From contig NZ_LMOJ01000025.1 of assembly GCF_001424165.1 (NCBI RefSeq), forward strand, positions 1-64,000: a stretch of DNA of 64,000 bases, given 5' to 3'. The position numbers and the translations under genes were made by a program. This stretch comes from Massilia sp. Leaf139 (GTDB lineage: Bacteria; Pseudomonadota; Gammaproteobacteria; Burkholderiales; Burkholderiaceae_D). Under the pieces are notes generated by a model. It made no database searches and was not told the DNA's origin. It saw nothing but the letters and a program-made list of their open reading frames with translations. This document shows positions 55,011 through 62,982 of the stretch, one piece after another; positions within the stretch are counted from its first letter, which is position 1, and each line of letters begins with the position of its first letter.

Positions 55011-56788
55011 AGATCGACCTGGACAAGATTGCCGCGCAGTTCGCGGACGTCGAATTTTTCCTGGCCTGTGTATTTCCCGGCAGCGCCCCCGAATTCAGCG
55101 GCAGCCATGCCGGCCTGGCCGTCGCCAGCACGCCCCAGTTCTGGGCCGTCACCTCGCGCGCGCGCAATAACGGGCTCGGACTGGTGCACGAGGTGGCCGG
55201 CGCCCAGCTGGTGTTCCGCGGCTACGAGGCGGCGCTCGGCGTGCATTCGTATTCGCATGCGGCCGACCTGGAACGCATCGCGGCGCCGGACACGCTGCAG
55301 AACGGCGCCTTCGCCTATCTGAAATTCGATCCCGCGCTGGGACAGGCCACCGCCAGGAGCGACGCCTTCGGCTTCGGGCCGATGTACTACCGCCGTCACG
55401 GCGAGGCCTGGCTGTTCGCCTCGCATCCGAGCCTGATCCATTTCGCCGGCGACGAACCCGACCTGACCGCCTGGCTCAGCCTGATGCAGAACGGCTCGGC
55501 CCTGGCCGACCGCAGCTTCTACCGCGACATCGCGCGCTTCCCGGCGGGCGGCCAGATGACGCTGCGCCGCGGCCAGGCCGAGACCGTCCAGTGGTTCGAT
55601 TTCGACCAGCTCCCCGCCGGCACCGAGAAGATCGACGACGACGCCTTCCGCATCGTCGAAGACGCCTACATGGCGGCCATGGAGCGCTGCCTGAAGCTGA
55701 ACGTGGGCGAAGTGACGCTGCCGTTCTCGAGCGGCTTCGATTCGCGCCGCTTCTTCGGCACCCTGATCCGCAAGGCGGTGCCGTTCAAGGCCGTCACCTG
55801 CCAGACCTTCCACCGCAAGAACGGGCGCGACTACGACATCGATTCCTTCTTCGCGCCGAAGATCGCCGCCGCCTTCGGCGTCGATTGCGAGCTGGTGCGG
55901 GCGGTGCCGCCGGAGCAGATCGCAGCCGACGCCGCGCGCCGCCAGGCCCTGATCGGCACCGAGACCTTCATGCACGGCTGGGCGCTGCCCTTCATGCGCT
56001 GGCTGGCCGAGCGCCCGCCCTCGCTGGTGTTCGACGGTCTGGCCGGCGACACCTTCGGTAATTCCGGCTTCGAGATCGACGGCCTGCACGAGACGCCGGA
56101 AAAGGACGCCGAGCTGGTGCTGGGCAAGACGGCCGGCGCCGAGTTGCTGAAACAGCTGTCCGGGCGCTTCCCCGCGCATGGCGCCTTCCGCAAGGAGTAC
56201 CGCCGCTTCCTCGGGCAGTTCGCACCGAACATCAACCAGGCCGAGATGGCCTTCCTGCAGTCGCGCACGCGCCGCTGCATCAGCCCGTGGATCACGATGA
56301 TGCATCCGCCCGGCCACGTCGTCGTGTATCCGTACTGCGACCTCGAGTTCGCGCTGGCGACGCTGAAATACCATCCGGCCGAGAAGTACAAGTACTTCTT
56401 CCAGAAGGAGTGTTTGCGCCGCTTCTATCCGGAGTTCTACGACTTCCACGGTTCGCGCAACCTGCCGGCGAACCACGCGCCGCTGGACGAAGCGACCAGC
56501 CGCGCGCGCGACCTCGCCGACGAACAGTACGCCTACGGCGACCCGGCGGGCGTGCGCGCCGCCTTCAACTATCTCAGCCTGCCGAACAAGGCCGTGCTGC
56601 TGCTCTCGCGCCTGGCGCCGGGGCTGCGCCGGCGGCGCGACTGGCTGCTGCGCCCCTTGCTGCTGCTGATCCGCACCCAGCATGAGGCGCCGACATTTAT
56701 CGATGCCGGACTGGCGCCGCAGGATGCGCGCCGGGCCGGAACAACTGGCTTGAACAAGGTGGAAACCGCGAAAAGGGGAATGGCATGA
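55007..56788 (+). CDS. Asparagine-synthase-like ATP-dependent amide-forming enzyme without glutaminase cysteine
   Basis: 593 residues. Residues 95-150 keep traces of the Ntn-type glutaminase fold, but the N-terminus is MKID, so the catalytic Cys2 is absent. The synthetase part has the ATP-pyrophosphatase loop SSGFDS (241-246). Enzymes of this sort activate a carboxylate as AMP ester and join it to an amine other than glutamine-derived ammonia, as in beta-lactam synthetases and in amide formation on uronic acids. It overlaps the flippase and the next gene by 4 bases each. It differs from the canonical XrtA amidotransferase (TIGR03108), which has Cys2. Confidence 0.8.
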   Translation: MKIDLDKIAAQFADVEFFLACVFPGSAPEFSGSHAGLAVASTPQFWAVTSRARNNGLGLVHEVAGAQLVFRGYEAALGVHSYSHAADLERIAAPDTLQNGAFAYLKFDPALGQATARSDAFGFGPMYYRRHGEAWLFASHPSLIHFAGDEPDLTAWLSLMQNGSALADRSFYRDIARFPAGGQMTLRRGQAETVQWFDFDQLPAGTEKIDDDAFRIVEDAYMAAMERCLKLNVGEVTLPFSSGFDSRRFFGTLIRKAVPFKAVTCQTFHRKNGRDYDIDSFFAPKIAAAFGVDCELVRAVPPEQIAADAARRQALIGTETFMHGWALPFMRWLAERPPSLVFDGLAGDTFGNSGFEIDGLHETPEKDAELVLGKTAGAELLKQLSGRFPAHGAFRKEYRRFLGQFAPNINQAEMAFLQSRTRRCISPWITMMHPPGHVVVYPYCDLEFALATLKYHPAEKYKYFFQKECLRRFYPEFYDFHGSRNLPANHAPLDEATSRARDLADEQYAYGDPAGVRAAFNYLSLPNKAVLLLSRLAPGLRRRRDWLLRPLLLLIRTQHEAPTFIDAGLAPQDARRAGTTGLNKVETAKRGMA

Positions 56789-57774
56789 AAACTGTGGGAC
56801 TGATGATCAGCACCAAGGAGAACGAGAAGCGCCGCGCCATGCTGCCCAAGCATATCGCGCGCATCCGCAACCGCGACCAGCTGTACTTCGAGGCCGGCTA
56901 CGGCGCGTCGTTCGGCCACCAGGACGACGAGTACCGCGCGGCCGGGGCCCACGTCGTCTCGCGCGAGGAAGCGCTGTCGAAGGACGTCATCGTCGACCCG
57001 AAGATCGGCGACGCTACCTATCTGTCCGAGCTGCGCAGCGGCCAGACCGTGTTCGGCTGGGTGCACGCGGTGCAGAACCGCTCGATCACCGACAAGATCG
57101 TCGCCAAGGAAATCACGGCGATCGCCTGGGAAGACATGTTCGAGGGCGGCCGCCACGTGTTCTGGCGCAGTAACGAGCTGGCCGGCGAAGCGGCGATCAT
57201 GCATGCCTTCACCCTGTACGGCAAGCTCGTCTACGAGTGCAACGTGGCCCTGATCGGGCGCGGCAACGTCGCGCGCGGCGCGCACCGCGTGCTCTCGTGC
57301 ATGGGCGCGCACATCAACGTCTACGAGCGCAAGACCGAGTCGCTGCTGCGCCAGGAGCTCGGCCAGTACGACGTGATCGTCAACGGCCTGCTGTGGGACG
57401 TGTACCGCAAGGATCACATCATTTACCGCGAAGACCTGCCGAAGCTGAAAAACCCGGCAATGATCGTCGACATCAGCTGCGACCGCGCCGGCGCGATCGA
57501 GACCAGCCGCCCGACCACGATCGAAGACCCGGTGTACATGGTCGACGGCGTGCTGCACTACGCGGTGGATCACACCCCGGCCCTGATCGGCTACTCCGTG
57601 ACCGCCTGCCTGGGCGAAGAGATGGTCAAATACCTCGACACCATCATCGAAGACCGTGCAGAACAGGATCCGGTGCTCAAGCCGGCGATCTGCATCCACA
57701 ACGGCCATATCGTCGACCAGCGCATCAACGCGTGCGAACTTCGGTTCGCACGCCGCTTTTGTTTTCACGTCTAA
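56785..57774 (+). CDS. N5-(carboxyethyl)ornithine synthase homologue
   Basis: 329 residues. The N-terminal part resembles alanine dehydrogenase/saccharopine dehydrogenase (KENEKRRAMLPKHI and FEAGYG). The nucleotide-binding loop is LIGRGNVARGAH (GRGNVA 158-163), and DISCDRAGAIE and VDGVLHYAVDHTPAL follow. This is the pattern of N5-(carboxyethyl)ornithine synthase, which reductively joins pyruvate to the side-chain amine of ornithine (or lysine) with NADPH. ATG overlaps the upstream stop (ATGA). The last residues (316-324) are encoded by a terminator stem. Substrate choice is not readable. Confidence 0.85.
   Translation: MKTVGLMISTKENEKRRAMLPKHIARIRNRDQLYFEAGYGASFGHQDDEYRAAGAHVVSREEALSKDVIVDPKIGDATYLSELRSGQTVFGWVHAVQNRSITDKIVAKEITAIAWEDMFEGGRHVFWRSNELAGEAAIMHAFTLYGKLVYECNVALIGRGNVARGAHRVLSCMGAHINVYERKTESLLRQELGQYDVIVNGLLWDVYRKDHIIYREDLPKLKNPAMIVDISCDRAGAIETSRPTTIEDPVYMVDGVLHYAVDHTPALIGYSVTACLGEEMVKYLDTIIEDRAEQDPVLKPAICIHNGHIVDQRINACELRFARRFCFHV
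57730..57765 (+). terminator. Rho-independent terminator inside the end of the carboxyethyl-ornithine-synthase-like gene
   Basis: GCGTGCGAAC (57730-57739), loop TTCG, GTTCGCACGC (57744-57753), then CGCTTTTGTTTT. A perfect 10-bp stem with a stable TTCG loop and a T-rich tail. It lies before the TAA at 57772-57774, within the reading frame. Confidence 0.85.
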
Positions 57775-57778
57775 CTAA

Positions 57779-59023
57779 TCAGGCCGCCACGCTGTCGAAC
57801 ACCGCCGCCAGCTGGCGCGCCCGGTGCGCGCGCGAGGAGCGCTCCATCAATTCGGCCGAGGCCACATGCGCCGTGCCCGCGCGCAGGCGCGCCAGGAAGA
57901 CTTCCAGGCGCGCCGCGATCTCGCCGACGTCGTCGATCGTGGCCATGTCATGAAAGCCGCCGGCGCCCAGCACGCGCGCCGTCTCGCCCTCGTGATCGAC
58001 CAGCCCGAAGATCGGCTTGCGGGCGCGGAAGTACTCGTAGACCTTGGCCGGAATCTGGTTGTTGAAGGGCGTACCCTGGAACAGCAGCAGGCCGTCGGCG
58101 TCCGCCATCTCGGCCAGGGCCTCGCGGTAGGGCACCGGCGCGGCGGAGACCGCGATGTCGGCGACGCCGTACCGTTCGATCATGGCGGCGATCACGGGCA
58201 CATCGCCGGGTGCGCGCAGCACCACGCGCAGGCTGGCGGCGTCGATGGCGCCGGCGGCCTTCAGGCGCGCCAGCGCGTCGAGGAAGGGCGCCGGGTTGCG
58301 CCCGGTGCCGTACAGCACACCGCTGTGCACCAGGGTCAGCGGACGGCCGGCGACCGGCGCCGGCGGCGCACCGAGCTCCAGCGGCCCGAAGGCGTCTTCC
58401 TCGTAGCCGTTTTCGATCACGACGAATTTTTCCGGCGCGACCTCGGGGAAGCGCGCACGGTAGGAGTCGAGCGCACCCTGGGTCGTAAACACCGCCCTCT
58501 GGCAGCGCAGGATGGTTTGCCGCTCGATCCAGGCGTAGGCGCGGCGCTGGCCCTTGTGGAAGGGATGGGCCGGCTGCACCATCGGGTCGCGGAAATCGGC
58601 GACCCAGGGCAGGCCGGTCAGGCGGTGCAGGGCCAGGCCGATCAGGTGCGCGGTGGCGATCGGAAAGGTCGACCAGATCACGCGCGGACGCTGGGCGCGG
58701 ACCATCGACAGGCCGGCGGGAATCGCGCCCAGGCACCAGGTGATCCAGCGGTCGGGCAGGGCGCTCGCCATCAGGTAGCGGCCGCGCCAGCCCATGTGGC
58801 GCTTGGCGTCGAGCGAGAACGCCCGGCGCACCGTCAGTCCGGCGGGAATGCTGGCCAGTTGCGAAGGGTGCTGGGCGTCATAGACGTTGGGCTGCACCGT
58901 CAGCACCATCGGTTCCCAGCCGCTGCTGGGCAGATGGCGCGAAAAACTGAGACTGCGCTGGATGCCGCTGCTGCCTGCCTGCGGCGGGAAATGAAATGCG
59001 ATCAATAACGCACGCTTGTGCAT
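57779..59023 (-). CDS. GT4-family glycosyltransferase
   Basis: 414 residues with a GT-B fold. The N-terminus ALLIAFHFPPQAGSSGIQR is the glycine-rich acceptor loop; LVHSGVLYGTGRN opens the donor-binding half, and PAKVYEYFRARKPI carries the conserved late Glu that binds the nucleotide sugar (here KVYEYF). Cytosolic, no membrane helices. It ends 4 bases from the convergent carboxyethyl-ornithine-synthase-like gene and adds one sugar of the repeat. The donor sugar is unknown. Confidence 0.85.
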   Translation of the reverse strand: MHKRALLIAFHFPPQAGSSGIQRSLSFSRHLPSSGWEPMVLTVQPNVYDAQHPSQLASIPAGLTVRRAFSLDAKRHMGWRGRYLMASALPDRWITWCLGAIPAGLSMVRAQRPRVIWSTFPIATAHLIGLALHRLTGLPWVADFRDPMVQPAHPFHKGQRRAYAWIERQTILRCQRAVFTTQGALDSYRARFPEVAPEKFVVIENGYEEDAFGPLELGAPPAPVAGRPLTLVHSGVLYGTGRNPAPFLDALARLKAAGAIDAASLRVVLRAPGDVPVIAAMIERYGVADIAVSAAPVPYREALAEMADADGLLLFQGTPFNNQIPAKVYEYFRARKPIFGLVDHEGETARVLGAGGFHDMATIDDVGEIAARLEVFLARLRAGTAHVASAELMERSSRAHRARQLAAVFDSVAA

Positions 59024-59042
59024 GTTGCTATCCTTGTTGCTT

Positions 59043-60044
59043 TTATCTTGGTTGCCGGTTGCCGAGCGCCATCCAGCTCAGGAGGCGCAGGCCGAAGCGC
59101 AAGGGCGTGCGGTCCCAGGGGCGGCTGCGCGGCAATTGGAACCGGTCCTGGTCGCCGGTGATGGCGCCCACGGCGGTGGTGAAGGCGGCGAAGAAGCCGG
59201 CCTGGCGCACCATCTCGACATGGCGGCCGTCGTAGTCCTGCCCGACCTTCCCGTTGGGGTAGGCGAACAGGCGCACCGGCTTGCCGATCAGGGTTTCCAG
59301 CTGGGCCTTGCCGGCAACGATCTCGGCGCGTGCGCTGTCGTCGTCGAGGCTGGTGAGGATCGGGTGCGAGATGGTGTGCGCGCCGATCTCCACGCCATTG
59401 CCGTCGAGCGCCGTCAGCATGTCCTGGGTCAGCATCAGGGCGTCGTGGTGCATCCCGCTCATGCGGTCGAGGCGCTCGACCAGGCGGTCGCGTTCCACCG
59501 GCGGCAGGTATTTGCCGGCCTCGGTCAGGCGCAGCGCGGTCTGCTTGCGTGCTTCCAGCGTATCGAGGGGATAGGATTCGAGGCCGATGTCGGTGAGGTC
59601 GAGGGCGCCGTTCGGCAGCGACTGCACCGCGTGAATGATGCGGTCGTTCCACATGTTGCCGGCGTCGGCGCCAATGAAACCGCTGGTCACGAATACCGTG
59701 GCCGGCAGCCCGAACTTGCGCAGGATCGGCAAGGCCAGGTCGTGCACGGAACGGTAGCCGTCGTCGAAGGTGATGCAGACGGTGCGCGGCGGCAGGCGGC
59801 CTTCGTCGAGCGCGCGCAGCGCATCGTGCAGCGACATGACATTGAAGCAGTCGGCCAGCAACGCCATCTGCCAGTGGAAGGCGGCGACGTCGGGTTCGGT
59901 GTCGAGCAGCGGATCGGGCCGGGCCAGCACGCGGTGGTAGTTCACCACCGCCAGGCTGGGCTGGCGCGAGAACAGCCGGATGGCGCTGCCGGTCATGCGC
60001 AGCAGTACCGCGCTGAGCCAGTTGTGTCGATTCGGGAAATTCAT
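59043..60044 (-). CDS. Polysaccharide deacetylase (NodB fold), third of the locus
   Basis: 333 residues from the ATG at 60044; an ATG at 60131 would add 29 low-complexity residues, and neither has a strong ribosome binding site. VCITFDDGYRS has the Asp-Asp metal motif, IGAHTISHPILTSL the two histidines (AHTISH), and FAYPNGK the third block. VVNYHRV near 35 is typical of the family. A hydrophobic segment at 9-20 may be a signal anchor. It lies 19 bases before the GT4 gene at 59023 and is probably cotranscribed. Confidence 0.85.
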   Translation of the reverse strand: MNFPNRHNWLSAVLLRMTGSAIRLFSRQPSLAVVNYHRVLARPDPLLDTEPDVAAFHWQMALLADCFNVMSLHDALRALDEGRLPPRTVCITFDDGYRSVHDLALPILRKFGLPATVFVTSGFIGADAGNMWNDRIIHAVQSLPNGALDLTDIGLESYPLDTLEARKQTALRLTEAGKYLPPVERDRLVERLDRMSGMHHDALMLTQDMLTALDGNGVEIGAHTISHPILTSLDDDSARAEIVAGKAQLETLIGKPVRLFAYPNGKVGQDYDGRHVEMVRQAGFFAAFTTAVGAITGDQDRFQLPRSRPWDRTPLRFGLRLLSWMALGNRQPR

Positions 60045-60305
60045 CGGAGCGGCCGCACTCCCGGCTGCGCCGCCTGCGCGCGCGCGGCCCGGACAGCTGT
60101 GCAGCAGCTCGTCGCTCGGTGGGGCAGGCATGGGATGTATGGGTTCATCAAATTCACGGGCTAGCGGTCATGGGTGCCAGGCCGGCGCTGGCCTGCCCGA
60201 CACGGGGCCGGGATCGTCTCGAACTCAACAGTAATTGCCAATCATACACAGAACGGCGGCCGGGTGGCCATACTCCTGCATATTCGGCGGCGTCGGCGCC
60301 TCCCC

Positions 60306-61664
60306 TCAGGCCACCAGCCGCTGCCCCGGCGCCGGTGCCGCCAGCGGCCGCGAGGCCGTCGCAGCAAGCGGCGCCACGCTGGCCAGCAGCCGCGTTTCCA
60401 GCACCACGACCAGGCCGAACAGCGCGAACAGGAGGTCGAAATACGCCAGGCTCAGGGCGGCGCCGCCGACGGCGAAGGCGAAGATACTCAGCTGCACCAT
60501 GGTCGCCGCCAGCGGCAGCCAGGCCGGCGCACCGGCGCGCCTTGCCTTGCGCGCAACCTTGCCGGCCTTTAGGAAGCCAAGGGTCAGGAAGCTCAGGTAC
60601 AAGGCCAGGCCGACGAAGCCGTGGTCGCCCATCACCTGGAAATACACGCTGTGCGCGGCGCGCGCGTAGCTCGTGTTGGGCAACTCGGTGCCGGTGTAGA
60701 ACCAGGAATAATCGAAGAAGCTCTTCGATAGCTCGGTCCAGACCGGGAAATACTCGAGCGACTTGAAGCCGCCGCCGAAGAAGGGGTGCTCCATCGCCAT
60801 GATGAAGCTCAGCTTCCAGGCCACCACCCGGCCCATGAAGGAGCCGTCCTCGCCTGCCGATGCGATCGAGTCGACACGCGCCACGTAGTCCTCCGAGACA
60901 TAGAACGAGGCGCCGATGACGAACACGGCGATCAGCACCCCCAGCAGCAGCTTGCGGTCGCTTTTCAGGAACATGTAGGCGCCCAGCGCGAGCATGGCGA
61001 CCAGGCCCCCGCGCGACTGGGTGCCGATGACGCCCAGGGCGAGCAGGCCCATCGTGCCCAGCAGCGCCAGGTTCAGGATGCGCGACTGCTTGCCGTATTC
61101 CATCCACAGGTAGTAGCACAGCGGCAGCGTCATGACGAAGGCCAGCGCCAGTTCGTTGCGGTCGCCCAGCACGTGGCCGGACATGCCGACGATGTTGTGG
61201 CCGCCGCCGCTGGCGAGGAATTTCAGCGTTTCCAGGTCGGCATAGAAGCCGACCGACAGCACCACGCACCACAGCACGAAGTCGAAGTGCAGCTTGTCCT
61301 TGATGACCAGTACCACGAACACGAACAGCGTCACCACCTTGGCGAAGCGGCTCCAGATTTCCCAGGACAGATCCGGATTGCCGATCGAGGTCATGGTGCT
61401 GCCCACCGTCCACAGGAAGAAGGCCAGTACCAGCATGCCGAGCCCGGTGAACTGGATTTTCGGCTTGTGCTTCCAGGCCAGGTAGCCGACGATGGCCACC
61501 GCGGCGAACAGCAGGTTGTAGCGCGGGACGGAGGCAATGCCATAGACCCAGGCGTTCGGGAAGAACAGCGCCGTCCAGAGACACATGCCGACGGCGATGA
61601 AGGGCCGCTGCGCCATCGCATACAGCATGACGGGCAGGACAACGAGCATGACGAGGTCACGCAT
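60306..61664 (-). CDS. O-antigen-ligase/Wzy-like protein, exosortase A system-associated (TIGR03097 type)
   Basis: 452 residues with ten or more membrane helices and a large loop at about 255-330. The helix-rich start (MLVVLPVMLYAMAQRPFIAVGMCLWTALFFPNAWVYG) and the TQSRGGLVAML motif are diagnostic. It should polymerise the flipped repeat or transfer glycan to a protein or lipid at the periplasmic face. In this family an O-glycosylation ligase role has been proposed. Its ATG overlaps the preceding 39-residue ORF by 8 bases. Confidence 0.92.
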   Translation of the reverse strand: MRDLVMLVVLPVMLYAMAQRPFIAVGMCLWTALFFPNAWVYGIASVPRYNLLFAAVAIVGYLAWKHKPKIQFTGLGMLVLAFFLWTVGSTMTSIGNPDLSWEIWSRFAKVVTLFVFVVLVIKDKLHFDFVLWCVVLSVGFYADLETLKFLASGGGHNIVGMSGHVLGDRNELALAFVMTLPLCYYLWMEYGKQSRILNLALLGTMGLLALGVIGTQSRGGLVAMLALGAYMFLKSDRKLLLGVLIAVFVIGASFYVSEDYVARVDSIASAGEDGSFMGRVVAWKLSFIMAMEHPFFGGGFKSLEYFPVWTELSKSFFDYSWFYTGTELPNTSYARAAHSVYFQVMGDHGFVGLALYLSFLTLGFLKAGKVARKARRAGAPAWLPLAATMVQLSIFAFAVGGAALSLAYFDLLFALFGLVVVLETRLLASVAPLAATASRPLAAPAPGQRLVA

Positions 61665-61776
61665 CGCCTTGCTTCCCTTCGCGCGCGGCCTTTTCTTTTT
61701 GCTTTTCCTGTTTCAGCGCCCACAGGCACAGGAAGCTCACCGCCAGCAGGTCAAGCGCCCACAATAATGATTCCAT
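61657..61776 (-). CDS. 39-residue small membrane protein upstream of the ligase gene
   Basis: An ATG at 61776 opens a frame of 39 residues that ends with TGA at 61657-61659. The first half (MESLLWALDLLAVSFLCLWAL) is one membrane helix; the rest is charged (KQEKQKEKAAREGK). It overlaps the ligase start by 8 bases (ATGCGTGA), a translational-coupling arrangement. There is no strong ribosome binding site. It could assist the ligase or simply be a leader; no family is recognised. Confidence 0.5.
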   Translation of the reverse strand: MESLLWALDLLAVSFLCLWALKQEKQKEKAAREGKQGDA

Positions 61777-61803
61777 CGCATCCGTCCATTTTCATCGTCA
61801 CAT

Positions 61804-62982
61804 TTACGTCAAGCAGGCGACCGCCTTGGCGCGCGCGGCCAGCACGCGCTCGAACAGGCGGATCTGGCCCGCGGTCGTATCGTCCCAGCTGAAGCGCTCG
61901 GCATAGCGGCGCGTCGCGCCGCGGTCGGGGTAGTGGGCGCGCAGCGCGTTCACCGCGTCGGCGACACCCTGGTAGGTCCGTTCCGCCATCAGCACACCGG
62001 CGTCGGGCGAGGCCACGACCTCGGGCGTGCCGTAGACGCGGCTGGCCACGACCGGGGTGCCGCAGGCCATGGCCTCCAGCAGCACGTTGGCCCAGCCCTC
62101 GCGGCTCGAGGACAGCACCAGCGCGTCGGCCGCGCCGTAATGATCGCGCAGCTGCGCCTGCGGCACCGCGCCCAGGAAAGTCACGCGCTCCGTCACCTTC
62201 AGGTCGCGCGCCAGCTGTTCGAGCTTGGCGCGATCGGGGCCGTCGCCGGCCAGCACCAGGCGCACGCCCGGCAGCAGGGGCAGGGCGCCGATGATCAGAT
62301 CCTGCGCCTTGACCGGTACCAGGTGGCCGACCGCGAGCAGGGTGAACATCGCGTTCGGCGTGCGCTCGATCGGGCGGAACAGCTGCAGGTCGACGCCGTT
62401 ACGCAGCGAGACCACGCGCTCGGCATCGACGCCCAGCGCCACCACCTCGTCGCGCAGCGCGTTGCACACCGTGATCACGGCGTCGGCGCGCTGCGCCGCC
62501 CAGGTGATCATCCGGCGCGGCAGCGGGTATTGCGGGAACAGCGTGATGTCCGAACCCCGTGCCGTGATCACCAGCGGCTTGTTGAAGTAGCGCCCCAGCA
62601 TGGCGGCGGCCACGCCGTCCGGATAGAAATAATGGGCGTCGATCAGGTCGAAGTCGTAGCCTTCGTCGATCATGCGCGCGATCGCCGGCTTCACCGCCTG
62701 CGCCAGCAGCAGCGGCGACAGGTTCATGCCGACCTTTGGGATGGTCGGGTAGCGCGGGTGCGCCACTGGAATCCCGTGGCGCACCTCGTGGCGCGGCGCT
62801 TTCGCAAAGCGCGCGTAGTTGCCGAAGCGCGGGTTGGTCGAGGGGAACCAGGGCACGGGCGCCACCACGCGCGATTCGACCCGGCCGCTCGCCACCAGGT
62901 GGCGCAGGCGGGTTTCGACGAAGATCCCGTGGCCCGGCTTTTCGCTGTTCGGGAACAGGGTACTGAAGGTCAGGATCTTCAT
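61804..62982 (-). CDS. GT4-family glycosyltransferase
   Basis: 392 residues from the ATG at 62982. GT-B fold: N-terminal TFSTLFPNSEKPGHGIFVETR, then TARGSDITLFPQYPL, a VGHLVPVKAQDLII block at the start of the donor half, and SREGWANVLLEAMACGTPVVAS with the conserved Glu-x7-Glu. It overlaps the upstream gene by 4 bases (ATGA), so the two GT4 genes are coupled. Adds a sugar to the repeat unit; donor unknown. Confidence 0.9.
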   Translation of the reverse strand: MKILTFSTLFPNSEKPGHGIFVETRLRHLVASGRVESRVVAPVPWFPSTNPRFGNYARFAKAPRHEVRHGIPVAHPRYPTIPKVGMNLSPLLLAQAVKPAIARMIDEGYDFDLIDAHYFYPDGVAAAMLGRYFNKPLVITARGSDITLFPQYPLPRRMITWAAQRADAVITVCNALRDEVVALGVDAERVVSLRNGVDLQLFRPIERTPNAMFTLLAVGHLVPVKAQDLIIGALPLLPGVRLVLAGDGPDRAKLEQLARDLKVTERVTFLGAVPQAQLRDHYGAADALVLSSSREGWANVLLEAMACGTPVVASRVYGTPEVVASPDAGVLMAERTYQGVADAVNALRAHYPDRGATRRYAERFSWDDTTAGQIRLFERVLAARAKAVACLT

